Below the pieces are notes generated by a model. The model searched no databases. It was not told where the DNA came from and saw only the letters and a program-made list of their open reading frames with translations. Below, piece after piece: positions 1 through 9,422 of a stretch of DNA of 21,759 nt (position 1 is its first letter; the number at the start of each line of letters is the position of its first letter). A program made the translations under genes and the position numbers. Source of the stretch: Burkholderiaceae bacterium (GTDB lineage: Bacteria > Pseudomonadota > Gammaproteobacteria > Burkholderiales > Burkholderiaceae_C); contig JAGOBT010000007.1 in the NCBI GenBank assembly GCA_017999135.1, forward strand, positions 1 to 21,759, given 5' to 3'.

Positions 1-414
1 GAACAGCCGCCACACCGCCTGGCGGTGTTCCAGCTTGCGGGCTTCGCGGGCGTCGAGTGCGGTGTCGGGCGTGGCGCCGTAGCCGGCAGCGCGGATGGCC
101 TGCACGATGTCGGTGAGCCGGGTGCGCCCGGGCAGCCAGCGCACCCGCGCCCGCTCGCCCGATGCGCTGACGGTGGCTTCCAGCACGCCACCCACGCGGC
201 CCACGGCCGCCTCGATCAAGCCGGCGCAGGCCGCGCAATGCATGCCGCTGATGCGCAGCGACGAATCGGCCACCGATTGCCCCGCCGCATCGGTCTGGAA
301 GCGGGTGAAGCGCCGCTGCTCGACCGGATCGTCCAGCACCGCCAGCACATCGGCCACGGCCGGCCCCGGGCCTGGTGATGGCAGCACGGGCGCAGCGGCG
401 GTGGGGAGCGGCAT
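1..414 (-). CDS. Heavy-metal translocating P1B-type ATPase, N-terminal part (partial)
   Basis: The gene starts at ATG 414 and runs off the left edge, giving 138 codons. Residues around 52-110 form a heavy-metal-associated (HMA) domain with the motif GMHCAACAG, whose two cysteines bind a soft metal such as Cu(I). The end of that domain reads AAGYGATPD, and a charged linker follows that leads into the membrane domain in this family. The family exports copper or loads it into cytochrome oxidase (CopA/CcoI/CtpA types) across the inner membrane. The acidic-aromatic stretch before the HMA domain (DDPVEQRRFTRF) resembles the Burkholderiales CcoI-like branch, but the catalytic core lies outside the window, so the subtype is inference. 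No good ribosome binding site is visible upstream of ATG 414, and no in-frame start lies close upstream. It is divergent from the DUF192 gene, with about 90 bp between the two starts. Confidence 0.85.
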   Translation of the reverse strand, partial: MPLPTAAAPVLPSPGPGPAVADVLAVLDDPVEQRRFTRFQTDAAGQSVADSSLRISGMHCAACAGLIEAAVGRVGGVLEATVSASGERARVRWLPGRTRLTDIVQAIRAAGYGATPDTALDAREARKLEHRQAVWRLF

Positions 415-505
415 GATGAAATCGGTGAAACGGTGCGTGGCGCCCGGGCATGCCAGGGGCGCTTGCCGGGCTGCGCTAATCTAGTGGTTGACCCGAAAGC
501 CCAAC

Positions 506-973
506 ATGATCTATGTCAAGGCCCTGACCGCCAGTGTGCTCCTCTCCTCCTGCCTTGTCGCCAACGGCCCTGCCAGCGCCCAGGGCGATGCAGGTCAACC
601 GCAGCGGCTGCAGGCCATCACGCTGACGGCCGGCATGCACAACATCCGCGCCGAGGTGGCGATCACGCCCGAGCAACGGCAGAAGGGGCTGATGTTCCGG
701 CGCGATCTCGGCACCCACGAAGGGATGCTGTTCGTCTTCGACGCGCCGTCGCCGCAGTGCTTCTGGATGAAGAACACGCCCACGCCGCTGACCATCGCCT
801 TCCTGGCCGACGACGGCACCATCGTGAACCTGGCCGACATGAAGCCGTTCGACGAGGCGTCGCACTGCTCGGCCAAGCCGGTGCGGCTGGTGCTGGAAAT
901 GAACCAGGGCTGGTTCGCCAAACGTGGCATCAAGCCCGGCTTCAAGTTGGCCGGGCCACCATTCAAGCCCTGA
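506..973 (+). CDS. Secreted DUF192 family protein
   Basis: A protein of 155 residues. Residues 1-26 look like a Sec signal peptide: a short basic start, a hydrophobic core (LTASVLLSSCLVA) and a cleavage site after ASA. The rest is one DUF192 domain, with the family hallmarks EQRQKGLMFR, GMLFVFD and FWMKNT (about residues 50-95) and an ending typical of the family. DUF192 proteins are small periplasmic or exported proteins with no firmly established reaction. I chose ATG 506; an in-frame TTG at 488 would add six residues (MTRKPN) in front and cannot be excluded, because neither start has a strong ribosome binding site. The gene stands alone, divergent from the P-type ATPase gene and convergent with sodB, and ends in front of a strong stem-loop. 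Confidence 0.9.
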   Translation: MIYVKALTASVLLSSCLVANGPASAQGDAGQPQRLQAITLTAGMHNIRAEVAITPEQRQKGLMFRRDLGTHEGMLFVFDAPSPQCFWMKNTPTPLTIAFLADDGTIVNLADMKPFDEASHCSAKPVRLVLEMNQGWFAKRGIKPGFKLAGPPFKP

Positions 974-1011
974 CCAGGCACGGGCTGCGGGCCCATAGGG
1001 CTCCAGACGCA

Positions 1012-1046
1012 ACAAGGGCCGGACGGCCATGCCGTCCGGCCCTTGT
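1012..1046. terminator. 16-bp perfect stem-loop between convergent genes
   Basis: Bases 1012-1027 pair perfectly with 1031-1046, leaving a 3-base loop. The GC-rich core is flanked by ACAA/TTGT. It lies between the 3' ends of the DUF192 gene (stop at 973) and sodB (stop at 1069), so it can serve both strands. No long T-run follows on either strand, so it may act as a weak bidirectional terminator or mainly as a 3'-end stabilising hairpin. Confidence 0.7.
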
Positions 1047-1068
1047 CATGGGCGCCGCCTGAAGGGAA

Positions 1069-1650
1069 TCAGGCGAAGTTGGCGGCCGCGAAGTCCCAGT
1101 TCACCAGCGAGGTGAGGAAGGTCTCGACGAACTTCGGGCGGGCGTTGCGGTAGTCGATGTAGTAGGCGTGCTCCCACACGTCGATCGTCAGCAGTGGTTT
1201 GTCGGCGCCGGTCAGCGGGGTGGCGGCGTTGCTGGTGTTGACGATGTCCACGCTGCCGTCGGCCTTCTTGACCAGCCAGGTCCAGCCCGAGCCGAAGTTG
1301 CCCACGGCGCTCTTGGTGAAGGCTTCCTTGAAGGCGGCGTAGCTGCCCCACTTGGCGTTGATGGCCGCAGCCAGCGCGCCGGTGGGCTCGCCACCGCCAG
1401 CGGGCTTCATGCTGTTCCAGAAGAAGGTGTGGTTCCACACCTGGGCAGCGTTGTTGAAGATGGGGCCCGACGACTTCTTGACCACGTCTTCCAGCGCCAG
1501 GCCGGCGAACTCGGTGCCGCCGACCAGGTTGTTCAGGTTGGTGACATAGGCCTGGTGGTGCTTGCCGTAGTGGAATTCAAACGTCTCGGGCGAGATGTGC
1601 GGTGCCAGGGCATTGGTGGCGTACGGCAGGGCAGGCAGGGTGTAGCTCAT
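1069..1650 (-). CDS. sodB: Superoxide dismutase, Fe type
   Basis: A protein of 193 residues, the usual length for bacterial FeSOD. It converts superoxide to oxygen and hydrogen peroxide in the cytoplasm. The four metal ligands can be placed: His27 in EFHYGKHH, His in VWNHTFFW (about residue 74), and Asp and His in the family motif [13 protein letters not shown]. The context [14 protein letters not shown] favours the iron form over the manganese form. I chose ATG 1650, giving [10 protein letters not shown], because this matches the family N-terminus and has AAGGA a suitable distance upstream; a second ATG at 1659 (MPSMSYT) is less likely. The reading frame stays open much further upstream but is not coding there. 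xseA is on the same strand 104 bp upstream. Confidence 0.96.
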   Translation of the reverse strand: MSYTLPALPYATNALAPHISPETFEFHYGKHHQAYVTNLNNLVGGTEFAGLALEDVVKKSSGPIFNNAAQVWNHTFFWNSMKPAGGGEPTGALAAAINAKWGSYAAFKEAFTKSAVGNFGSGWTWLVKKADGSVDIVNTSNAATPLTGADKPLLTIDVWEHAYYIDYRNARPKFVETFLTSLVNWDFAAANFA

Positions 1651-1722
1651 GGAAGGCATCCTTGCGGAGGCGGCGCCGGGAACATCCATGGCGCCTGGGT
1701 TGCGAGATTCATGCAGCCCCGC

Positions 1723-1728
1723 ATTGTA
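1723..1728 (-). promoter_or_regulatory. Possible -10 element for sodB
   Basis: On the minus strand this is TACAAT, about 73 bp upstream of the sodB start, in the xseA-sodB gap. No convincing -35 box sits 16-18 bp further upstream, so this is only a candidate for a separate sodB promoter. Confidence 0.3.
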
Positions 1729-1754
1729 GGCAGCGCACCTGTGTCCACCGCGTG

Positions 1755-3113
1755 TCAGGGGCTTGGCTTGCGCTTGCGGGCGGCGCGTGGCTTCGGGGGT
1801 GCCGCGACCGCGTCGCCGGGCACCTGCACGCTCAGCACCTGCACGGCGGCACGGCCGTCGGCCCACTGCGCCGCCAGCGTGCTGCCCACGGCCAGGCCCG
1901 CGGCGCGGGTGACCGGCCGGCCCTCGCCGTCGGCCAGCCAGGCATAACCGCGTGACAGCACCTGCTGCGGGTCGTTGGCGGCCAGCCGCAGCGCCAGCCG
2001 GGCCAGCTGCTCGCCCTGGCCATGCACCTGCTGGCGCAGCGCCGCGCGCAGGCGCTGGGCCAGGTCGTCCAGCCGACGCTGGCGCTGGGCCAGTGCCTGC
2101 ACCAGCGCCTGCTGCTGGCGCGCGCGCAGCCGGTCGAGCCGCGCAGCCTGCTGGTCCAGCAGCCGCGCTGGCCGGCCGATCTGCAGCGCCAGCCGGTCCA
2201 GCCGCTGGGCCTGCTGGTCGAGCCGGCGGCCCACCGCCCGCTGCAGTGCCAGCGCCAGCGCCTGCAGGCGGGCCAGGGCGTCGCTGCGCAGCGGCACCGC
2301 CAACTCGGCCGCGGCGGTGGGCGTGGGCGCCCGCAGGTCGGCCGCCAGCTCGGCCAGGCAGGTGTCGGTCTCATGGCCCACGCCGCACACCACCGGCAGC
2401 GCGCTGCCGGCCACTGCCCGCACCACGGCCTCGTCGTTGAAGGCCCACAGGTCTTCCAGCGAGCCACCACCGCGGCAGACCAACAGCACATCCACCTCCT
2501 GCCGGGCATTGGCCTGGTCGATGGCCCGCACGATCTGCGCCGGTGCCTCGGGCCCCTGCACCAGGCACGGGTAGACCACCACCTGCACCTGCGGCGCGCG
2601 CCGGACGATGGCGGTCAGCACGTCATGCAGGGCCGCCGCGCCCAGCGACGTGACCACGCCCACCGTGCGCGGGTGCGCCGGCAGCGGCCGCTTGCGCTGC
2701 GCATCGAACAGGCCAGCGGCCGCGAGCCGCGCCTTGAGCTTCAGGAACAGTTCGTACAGCGAGCCGTCACCCAGGCGCTGCAGATGCTCGACCACGCATT
2801 GCAGTTCGCCGCGCGATTCGTACACCGTGATGCGGCCGCGCAGTTCCACCTGCTGGCCGTCGGCGGGCCGGAAGTCCAGCAGGCCCGCCGCGCGGCGGAA
2901 CATGGCGCAGCGCAGCAGCGCCTGCTGGCCGTCGCTGTCCTTCAGGCTGAAGTAGCAGTGGCCGCTGGCCGCGCGGGTGAAGCCCGAGATCTCGCCACGC
3001 ACGGTGACAGCGCCCAGCCGTGCGGCCAGCGCATCGGCCACCGCCAGCAGCAGCGCGGCCACGCTCCAGGCACGGGCCGGCGCAGGGCTGGTGGTGGTGT
3101 CGGGCCAGGCCAT
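1755..3113 (-). CDS. xseA: Exodeoxyribonuclease VII large subunit
   Basis: A protein of 452 residues, normal for XseA. Exonuclease VII (XseA with several XseB) degrades single-stranded DNA from both ends to oligonucleotides. The N-terminal OB-fold (about residues 15-115) contains [22 protein letters not shown], a strong family signature. The central catalytic part (about 130-310) has [28 protein letters not shown] and [27 protein letters not shown], all diagnostic. The C-terminal third is rich in Arg, Gln and Leu, as expected for the long helical arm that binds XseB, and the protein ends in a basic tail. The start at 3113 (MAWPDTTTS) gives the expected distance to the OB-fold. xseB is not in the window. 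The gene is divergent from exbB. Confidence 0.96.
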   Translation of the reverse strand: MAWPDTTTSPAPARAWSVAALLLAVADALAARLGAVTVRGEISGFTRAASGHCYFSLKDSDGQQALLRCAMFRRAAGLLDFRPADGQQVELRGRITVYESRGELQCVVEHLQRLGDGSLYELFLKLKARLAAAGLFDAQRKRPLPAHPRTVGVVTSLGAAALHDVLTAIVRRAPQVQVVVYPCLVQGPEAPAQIVRAIDQANARQEVDVLLVCRGGGSLEDLWAFNDEAVVRAVAGSALPVVCGVGHETDTCLAELAADLRAPTPTAAAELAVPLRSDALARLQALALALQRAVGRRLDQQAQRLDRLALQIGRPARLLDQQAARLDRLRARQQQALVQALAQRQRRLDDLAQRLRAALRQQVHGQGEQLARLALRLAANDPQQVLSRGYAWLADGEGRPVTRAAGLAVGSTLAAQWADGRAAVQVLSVQVPGDAVAAPPKPRAARKRKPSP

Positions 3114-3483
3114 CAGCAGCCCGCGGCCTGGTGCCGGCGCGTCTGCTGCGGCAATGGAACTCCACAGGCGCGGCGGGCGTCAGCGGCTGCGCGCACCGCA
3201 CAGCGGCAACGCAGCAGCCGTGATGCAAGTGCTTGATTCTGATCAGAAAAATGCTGCCTCAATTTTCAGCAATCCAAAGCAGGGCCAGACTTGGCGTGGT
3301 TTCTGTCGGGTGGCTGGGCAGTTGCCCACAAGCTTGTCCACAGAAGCGGTGGACTCTTCGGGATGGCGTCCGTGCATGGCGGGCCGGCCCTGCAGCGGTG
3401 CCTGCACCACGGGCCATAATCGCCCCAGCCAGCAGGCGGCCCCGCCGCCCTGCCCCCGCCAAGCACTGCCTGAGAGGCCCCTG
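3114..3483. other. Intergenic region between divergent xseA and exbB
   Basis: About 370 bp without a supported gene. It holds a perfect 12-bp palindrome TTCTGATCAGAA at 3237-3248, two DnaA-box-like 9-mers in the same orientation (TTGCCCACA 3322-3330, TTGTCCACA 3334-3342), an inverted repeat GTCCAC/GTGGAC at 3336-3341 and 3349-3354, and a possible exbB -10 box CATAAT at 3415-3420 without a clear -35. The exbB frame is open through this stretch but does not look coding. Confidence 0.5.
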
Positions 3484-4128
3484 TTGCTGTCGATCATACA
3501 AGCCGCTGGTTGGCCGATCTGGCCCCTGATCCTGTGCTCCGTGGTGGGGCTGGCGCTGGTCATCGAGCGCCTGATGAGCCTGCGTGGCGGCCGGGTGGCG
3601 CCGGCCAGCCTGCTGGATGAAGCGATGGCCGTCAGCCGCAGCAGCCTGCCGGCGATGGACGTGGTCAACAAGCTGGCCGACAACTCGGTGCTGGGTGGCG
3701 TGCTGGCCAGCGGCCTGCGGGCGATGATCGTCGAACCGCGCACCACCGAACGCATGCTGCGCCAGACCTTCGAGACCGCCGGCCGCGCCGCCGCCCAGCA
3801 ACTGGAGCGCTATCTCAACGCGCTGGGCACCATCGCCGCCGCGGCACCGCTGCTGGGCCTGCTGGGCACCGTGGTGGGCATGATCGAGATCTTCGGCTCG
3901 CAGGCGCCCACTGGCGCCAACAACCCGGCGGCGCTGGCGCACGGCATCTCGATCGCGCTGTACAACACTGCCTTCGGCCTGATCATCGCCATCCCGGCCC
4001 TGATGTTCTACCGCTACTTCCGCGGCCGGGTCGACGACCACCTGATGACCATGGAACTGGCCGCCGAGCGCATGGTGCCGCACCTGATGCGCTTTGCCGT
4101 GCGGCCTGCCACCCAGGCAGCACGCTAG
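3484..4128 (+). CDS. exbB: ExbB/TolQ/MotA-family proton channel protein
   Basis: The protein has 214 residues with three membrane segments: about residues 10-30 (WPIWPLILCSVVGLALVIE), and two near 120-145 and 160-185. The conserved loop AAAAPLLGLLGTVVGMIEIF is the hallmark of the MotA/TolQ/ExbB channel domain. With ExbD it converts proton motive force into movement of TonB, or acts as a TolQR-like complex. I chose TTG 3484 (MLSIIQAAGW) because the family begins there, GAGAGG at 3472-3477 gives a well-spaced ribosome binding site, and no ATG or GTG lies nearby. Longer readings of the same frame from 2977 have a non-homologous, low-complexity front. exbD follows 15 bp downstream. Which TonB it serves is unknown, but the Oar-like receptor in this window would be a customer. 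Confidence 0.93.
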   Translation: MLSIIQAAGWPIWPLILCSVVGLALVIERLMSLRGGRVAPASLLDEAMAVSRSSLPAMDVVNKLADNSVLGGVLASGLRAMIVEPRTTERMLRQTFETAGRAAAQQLERYLNALGTIAAAAPLLGLLGTVVGMIEIFGSQAPTGANNPAALAHGISIALYNTAFGLIIAIPALMFYRYFRGRVDDHLMTMELAAERMVPHLMRFAVRPATQAAR

Positions 4129-4143
4129 CCAGGTTGGCGCCCC

Positions 4144-4587
4144 ATGAACTTCCGCCGCCGCGCCAGCGAAGCACCCGAGATCAACCTGATCCCGTTCATC
4201 GACGTGCTGCTGGTGGTGCTGATCTTCCTGATGCTGTCGACCACCTACAGCCGCTACTCCGAGCTGCAGATCACCCTGCCCACGGCCGACGCCGACAAGC
4301 TGGCCGAGCGGCCGGCCGAAATCCTGGTCAGCGTGGCCGCCGACGGCCGCTACGCCATCAACCGCGTGCCGCTGGACGGCCGCAGCATCGAGCTGCTGAC
4401 CGCCGCCCTCTCCCGCGCTGCCGGGCCGGCCGCGGCCACGCCGGCGGCGTCGCCGGTGGTCATCGTGTCGGCCGACGCGCTGGCGGCGCACCAGTCGGTG
4501 GTCAACGTGATGGACGCGGCCCGGCGTGCCAACCTGCCGCGCCTGACCTTCGCCACCCAGCTGCCAGCCGACGCGGCAGCGCGCTGA
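4144..4587 (+). CDS. exbD: ExbD/TolR-family biopolymer transport protein
   Basis: A protein of 147 residues with one membrane segment near the N-terminus (about residues 14-36, INLIPFIDVLLVVLIFLML). The aspartate in PFIDVLLVVL is the proton-carrying residue of ExbD/TolR. The remainder is a periplasmic domain (ELQITLPTADADK onwards). It works with ExbB, encoded 15 bp upstream, in the inner membrane. lpxK starts 7 bp downstream, so exbB, exbD and lpxK are very probably one transcript. Confidence 0.94.
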   Translation: MNFRRRASEAPEINLIPFIDVLLVVLIFLMLSTTYSRYSELQITLPTADADKLAERPAEILVSVAADGRYAINRVPLDGRSIELLTAALSRAAGPAAATPAASPVVIVSADALAAHQSVVNVMDAARRANLPRLTFATQLPADAAAR

Positions 4588-4594
4588 GCGGCCG

Positions 4595-5671
4595 ATGCCC
4601 GCTGGCGGCCCCGCGGCCTGGCTGACGGCGCAGCTGCTGGCCCAGTGGGCACGGCCCAAGCCTGGCCTGGCAGCACGGCTGCTGCAGCCGCTGTCGTGGC
4701 TGTACGGCGCACTGTCCACCCTGCACCGCGCGCCCTACCGCCTGGGCTGGCGGCAAGCGCAACGCGCACCGGTGCCGCTGCTGGTGGTGGGCAACCTGGT
4801 GGCAGGCGGCGCCGGCAAGACCCCGGCGGTGATGGCCGTGATCGACCTGCTGCGCCAGCAGGGCTGGACGCCCGGTGTCATCTCCCGCGGCCATGGCCGA
4901 CAGGGTGCCGAGGTGCGCGCCGTCACCCGCCAGCAAGCCGCAGCCGACGTGGGCGACGAGCCGCTGCTGATCCACCTGCGCACCGGCGCACCGGTGGTGG
5001 TGGGTGCCGACCGCGCCGCCGCCGCCCAGGCCCTGTGCGCGGCCCACCCGGCGGTGAACATCCTGGTGGCCGACGACGGCCTGCAGCACCACCGCCTGCA
5101 CCATGACATGGCCTTGCTGGTGTTCGACGAACGCGGCGCCGGCAACGGACTGCTGCTGCCGGCCGGGCCGTTGCGCGAGCGCCTGCCGCCGCACCTGGGC
5201 CCGCACCAGGCCGTGCTGTACAACGCGCCGCGGCCCAGCACCGCCCTGCCCGGCTGCACCGGAACGCGCCGGCTGGCCGGCGTGCAGCCGCTGGCCGACT
5301 GGTGGGCCGGCCAGCCACTACCGGCCGATGGCGGCTGGCCGGCCCTGCGTGCACAGACGGCCACCGGAACGCCGCTGCTGGCCGCCGCCGGCCTGGCACG
5401 GCCGGAGCCGTTCTTCCGCATGCTGGAGGCGCAGGGCCTGGCCATCGCCCGCCTGCCGCTGGCCGACCACCACCCACTGCAGCCCCTGCCCTGGCCGGCC
5501 GACACCCCCTTGCTGGTACTGACCGAGAAGGACGCGGTGAAGCTGCCGCCCGGCGCCGGCGCCCAGGCCGGCCGCACCCAGGTGTGGGTGGCCCGGCTAG
5601 ACTTCTTGCCCGAGCCGGCGTTTGCCGGCGCCCTGCGCACGCTGTGCGCCTCCTTCAAGATACCGCCATGA
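4595..5671 (+). CDS. lpxK: Tetraacyldisaccharide 4'-kinase
   Basis: The protein has 358 residues. LpxK phosphorylates the 4' position of the lipid A disaccharide at the cytoplasmic face of the inner membrane. The N-terminal hydrophobic helix (PLSWLYGALSTLHR) is the membrane anchor. The Walker A loop VGNLVAGGAGKTP is at about residues 65-77, followed by ISRGHGR and by VADDGLQHHRL (about 150-160), all LpxK signatures. The start at ATG 4595 lies 7 bp after the exbD stop. The stop overlaps the ATG of the next gene (ATGA at 5668-5671), indicating translational coupling. Position next to kdsB fits lipopolysaccharide core synthesis. Confidence 0.96.
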   Translation: MPAGGPAAWLTAQLLAQWARPKPGLAARLLQPLSWLYGALSTLHRAPYRLGWRQAQRAPVPLLVVGNLVAGGAGKTPAVMAVIDLLRQQGWTPGVISRGHGRQGAEVRAVTRQQAAADVGDEPLLIHLRTGAPVVVGADRAAAAQALCAAHPAVNILVADDGLQHHRLHHDMALLVFDERGAGNGLLLPAGPLRERLPPHLGPHQAVLYNAPRPSTALPGCTGTRRLAGVQPLADWWAGQPLPADGGWPALRAQTATGTPLLAAAGLARPEPFFRMLEAQGLAIARLPLADHHPLQPLPWPADTPLLVLTEKDAVKLPPGAGAQAGRTQVWVARLDFLPEPAFAGALRTLCASFKIPP

Positions 5672-5880
5672 GCCTGGACCACCGCCTGATCGACCTGCTG
5701 GTCTGCCCGCTGTGCAAGGGCCCGCTGCAGATGGCCCGCGACGCGCAGGGCCGCCCGCACGAGCTGCAATGCCCGGCCGACCGGCTGGGCTTCCCCATCC
5801 GCGACGGCATCCCGGTGATGCTGGAGGCCGAGGCCCGGGTGCTGGAAGACTTTCCGGCGCCCGCACCGTCGCCGCTGTAA
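5668..5880 (+). CDS. Trm112 family (YcaR-like) small protein
   Basis: A protein of 70 residues starting MSLDHRLIDLLVCPLCKGPL. The CPLC pair near residues 13-16 and the later LQCPADRLGFPIRDGIPVML match the bacterial Trm112/UPF0434 (YcaR) family. This family sits between lpxK and kdsB in many proteobacteria. The exact role is not established; eukaryotic Trm112 is an activator of methyltransferases. Of the usual zinc-binding cysteines, the CPLC pair and one more (QCPAD) are present. The start overlaps the lpxK stop by four bases, and kdsB starts 6 bp downstream. Confidence 0.93.
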   Translation: MSLDHRLIDLLVCPLCKGPLQMARDAQGRPHELQCPADRLGFPIRDGIPVMLEAEARVLEDFPAPAPSPL

Positions 5881-5886
5881 CCGGCG

Positions 5887-6648
5887 ATGGGCTTCACCGT
5901 CCTGATCCCGGCCCGGCTGGCCAGCAGCCGCCTGCCCGACAAGCCGCTGGCCGACATCGCCGGCCTGCCGATGGTGGTGCGGGTGGCCCAGGCCGCGGCG
6001 CGCAGTGGTGCGGCGCGGGTGGTGGTGGCGGGCGATGCACCGTCCATCGTGGCCGCATGTGAAGCGCACGGCGTGGCCGCCGTGCTCACGCGCGCCGACC
6101 ACCCCAGCGGCAGTGACCGCCTGGCCGAGGCCTGCAGCCAACTGGGCCTGGACGGCGACGACCTGGTCGTCAATGTGCAGGGCGACGAGCCGCTGATCGC
6201 CCCGGCCATGGTCGATGCCTGCGCGCAGTTGCTGCGCCAGCGGCCCGACTGCGTGATGTCCACCGTGGCGCATGCCATCGACGACGTGGCCGAGTTCACC
6301 AACCCCAACGTGGTGAAGGTGGTGCTGGATGCCGACGGCCGGGCGCTGTACTTCTCGCGCGCGCCGATCGGCTGGTGGCGCGACGGCTTCGCCCACGGCA
6401 TCCAGCAGCTGCCCACCGCGCCGGCGCCACTGCGGCATGTGGGGCTGTATGCCTATCGCGCCGGCTTCCTGCGGCGCTTTCCCCGCCTGCCAGTGGCGCC
6501 GCTGGAAACGCTGGAGTCGCTGGAACAGCTGCGGGTGCTGTGGCATGGCGAGCGCATTGCCGTGCATGTCAGCGCCGAACGGCCCGGGCCGGGTGTCGAC
6601 ACGCCCGAAGACCTGGTCCGCGTGCGTGACCTGTTCAGCACCGGCTGA
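5887..6648 (+). CDS. kdsB: 3-deoxy-manno-octulosonate cytidylyltransferase (CMP-Kdo synthetase)
   Basis: The protein has 253 residues. KdsB activates Kdo with CTP to CMP-Kdo in the cytoplasm for lipopolysaccharide inner core assembly. The N-terminus [19 protein letters not shown] is the nucleotide-binding signature. Further family motifs are [11 protein letters not shown] (about residue 72), [11 protein letters not shown] (about 96-106), [12 protein letters not shown] and [15 protein letters not shown]. The ATG at 5887 fits the family start, though the ribosome binding site is weak, as expected inside a tightly packed operon. The gene closes the lpxK-Trm112-kdsB block; adk follows after a 194-bp gap. 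Confidence 0.97.
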   Translation: MGFTVLIPARLASSRLPDKPLADIAGLPMVVRVAQAAARSGAARVVVAGDAPSIVAACEAHGVAAVLTRADHPSGSDRLAEACSQLGLDGDDLVVNVQGDEPLIAPAMVDACAQLLRQRPDCVMSTVAHAIDDVAEFTNPNVVKVVLDADGRALYFSRAPIGWWRDGFAHGIQQLPTAPAPLRHVGLYAYRAGFLRRFPRLPVAPLETLESLEQLRVLWHGERIAVHVSAERPGPGVDTPEDLVRVRDLFSTG

Positions 6649-6736
6649 GCGCCCGCTGCGGCAGGTGTGGCCATGGCGGCGCGCACCGGGCGTCATGGGG
6701 GTTTGGGCTGCCTGCAGCCAGCACCCAAGCGTCAGC

Positions 6737-7499
<763 letters not shown>

Positions 7500-7510
7500 C
7501 GCGCCGGGCC

Positions 7511-7894
7511 TCAGACGTGCCGCACGAAGCGGCCATAGCGCCGCAAGGTGGCGTCGACGGTCAGCAGTGTCAGTTTCTCTTCGGCAGCCTGGGCCACCAG
7601 CAGGCGATCAAACGGGTCGCGATGCACCCAAGGCAGCGTGGCCACGCGGCCGAGATGCGCGGCACGGATGGGCAGTTCCGAGAATCCTTCGGCCAACAAC
7701 GTGCGGTGCAGCAGCACCGGGTCGACCGAAAAGCCAGGCCGCCCGAGCGATGTCTTGATGGCGATCTCCCAGAAGCTGGCCAGGCTGAAGGCAAGCGGCG
7801 TCTGCCGCGACTGCAGAGTCTGTCTGGCCTTGGGTGACAGACGGTCTGGATCGAAGGCGGCCCAAAGCAACAGATGGGTGTCAAGCAACAACAT
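7511..7894 (-). CDS. vapC: PIN-domain toxin (VapC type, paired with a Phd-type antitoxin)
   Basis: A protein of 127 residues covering one PIN domain. The acidic residues expected for Mg-dependent ribonuclease activity are visible: Asp5 in LLLDTHLLLW, Glu in FWEIAIKTSLG (about residue 43), and Asp residues in HRDPFDRLLVAQA (about 92-95). The end LLTVDATLRRYG is also typical of this PIN subgroup, which commonly pairs with Phd/YefM antitoxins. It is read after the antitoxin gene with a 12-bp gap, antitoxin first, as in most type II systems. The gene is convergent with adk, so it has been placed at the end of the conserved core block. The RNA target cannot be told from sequence. Confidence 0.92.
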   Translation of the reverse strand: MLLLDTHLLLWAAFDPDRLSPKARQTLQSRQTPLAFSLASFWEIAIKTSLGRPGFSVDPVLLHRTLLAEGFSELPIRAAHLGRVATLPWVHRDPFDRLLVAQAAEEKLTLLTVDATLRRYGRFVRHV

Positions 7895-7906
7895 GCCAGC
7901 GACCGT

Positions 7907-8149
7907 TCACTGCCCGGCACTGAACATGGAGTCGATGTCGTCGGCAAATGCTGTCTTCAGGTCTGCGGTGATGCTGCCCTGGCCAGCCAGAAAGCCGAGC
8001 ACACGCGTGGGCGACGGCGCCGTGATGGGCACCACCCGCACCATCGGCTTGCCAGCCTTTGCAATGACGAACTCTTGGCCCTTGGCGGCCTGTTCAACCA
8101 AACGCGACAGGTGGGTCTTGGCCTCGTGGATGTTGACGGTGATGTCCAT
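7907..8149 (-). CDS. Phd/YefM-type antitoxin
   Basis: A protein of 80 residues. The N-terminal part ITVNIHEAKTHLSRLVEQAAKGQEFVIAKAGKPMVRVVP (residues 3-41) is a clear Phd/YefM DNA-binding fold. The C-terminal part, which ends DDIDSMFSAGQ, is the likely toxin-neutralising tail. It should bind the PIN toxin encoded 12 bp downstream and repress their shared promoter. The gene is divergent from the SDR dehydrogenase gene, with 133 bp between the starts. That gap carries repeated TTGAG units (see the intergenic entry). Confidence 0.93.
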   Translation of the reverse strand: MDITVNIHEAKTHLSRLVEQAAKGQEFVIAKAGKPMVRVVPITAPSPTRVLGFLAGQGSITADLKTAFADDIDSMFSAGQ

Positions 8150-8282
8150 GGCAGCGCAGTTGGTTGAGTTGAGTTGAGTAAACTAAGTCAAGTATAGCTT
8201 CGGGCCGACAAAGCCCGCCCCTTCGGCGCATGCCGGCCCACGGCGGCGCCCCGAGCATCCCCATCCACAAGGAGCACCCACC
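8150..8282. promoter_or_regulatory. Divergent promoter/operator region between antitoxin and SDR genes
   Basis: Three overlapping TTGAGT units lie at 8165-8180. On the plus strand the middle one (8170-8175) is 18 bp from TATAGC at 8194-8199, giving a plausible SDR promoter. On the minus strand TATACT (8197-8192) and TTGACT (8192-8187) are also present. An imperfect 18-bp palindrome with TTGA/TCAA arms spans 8175-8192 and is the best candidate for the Phd operator. AAGGAG before ATG 8283 is the SDR ribosome binding site. Confidence 0.5.
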
Positions 8283-9044
<762 letters not shown>

Positions 9045-9093
9045 TGCGGATACTGCTGGCCAGCGGGACTGCCATCGACGCGCCACCGACTTC

Positions 9094-9099
9094 TATACT
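9094..9099 (+). promoter_or_regulatory. Likely -10 element of the first MNT/HEPN pair
   Basis: TATACT lies only 6 bp before ATG 9106, so the transcript would be leaderless or nearly so. A weak -35 match (CTGCCA, 9069-9074) is 19 bp upstream. There is no ribosome binding site before the ATG, which fits leaderless translation. Confidence 0.4.
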
Positions 9100-9105
9100 G
9101 CTTTG

Positions 9106-9405
9106 ATGCGTTTGAGCCATCGCCAGCGTGAAGTCATCAGGCGGGCCACCGCCGAGGTTGCAGGGCCTGCTGCGCGTGTGCTTCTGTTCGGGTCGCGCAC
9201 CCGTCCAGAGCTGCGCGGCGGAGACATTGATCTGCTGGTGGAACTGGCCGCCCCACAACCCGAACGCTGGCACTTGGGTGTGAAGATCGGCGCCCGCATC
9301 GAGCAGCAGCTGGGCCTGCAGAAGATCGACATCTTGGTCGCCGACCCAACCACGCCGGCCTCGCCAGTGCTGGATGCGGCACGGCGTGACGGCATACCGA
9401 TCTGA
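9106..9405 (+). CDS. mntA: MNT-domain nucleotidyltransferase antitoxin (MntA type)
   Basis: A protein of 99 residues. It is a minimal nucleotidyltransferase with GS at residues 29-30, the D-x-D pair at Asp40 and Asp42 (FGSRTRPELRGGDIDLL, GS-x9-DxD) and the third acidic residue Asp75 in KIDILV. All three metal-binding acids are kept. In studied HepT/MntA systems (type VII TA) the MNT protein neutralises the HEPN toxin by adding AMP groups to a tyrosine. I chose ATG 9106; a TTG three bases earlier is the only alternative. The HEPN gene follows after 17 bp. The SDR gene ends 61 bp upstream on the same strand. Confidence 0.9.
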   Translation: MRLSHRQREVIRRATAEVAGPAARVLLFGSRTRPELRGGDIDLLVELAAPQPERWHLGVKIGARIEQQLGLQKIDILVADPTTPASPVLDAARRDGIPI

Positions 9406-9422
9406 GTTGCAGAGGTGGCACG

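Noticed and set aside
3322..3342. Replication origin suggested by two DnaA-box-like 9-mers
   Set aside because: Only two imperfect boxes, no dnaA or dnaN gene and no AT-rich unwinding element nearby.
2977..3483. Long N-terminal extension of ExbB in the open frame from 2977
   Set aside because: This part overlaps xseA on the other strand and is low-complexity. The family N-terminus and a ribosome binding site fit TTG 3484.
3259..4719. 486-codon minus-strand open frame opposite exbB and exbD
   Set aside because: Same reason: an antisense shadow rich in His, Gln and Gly opposite two recognised genes.
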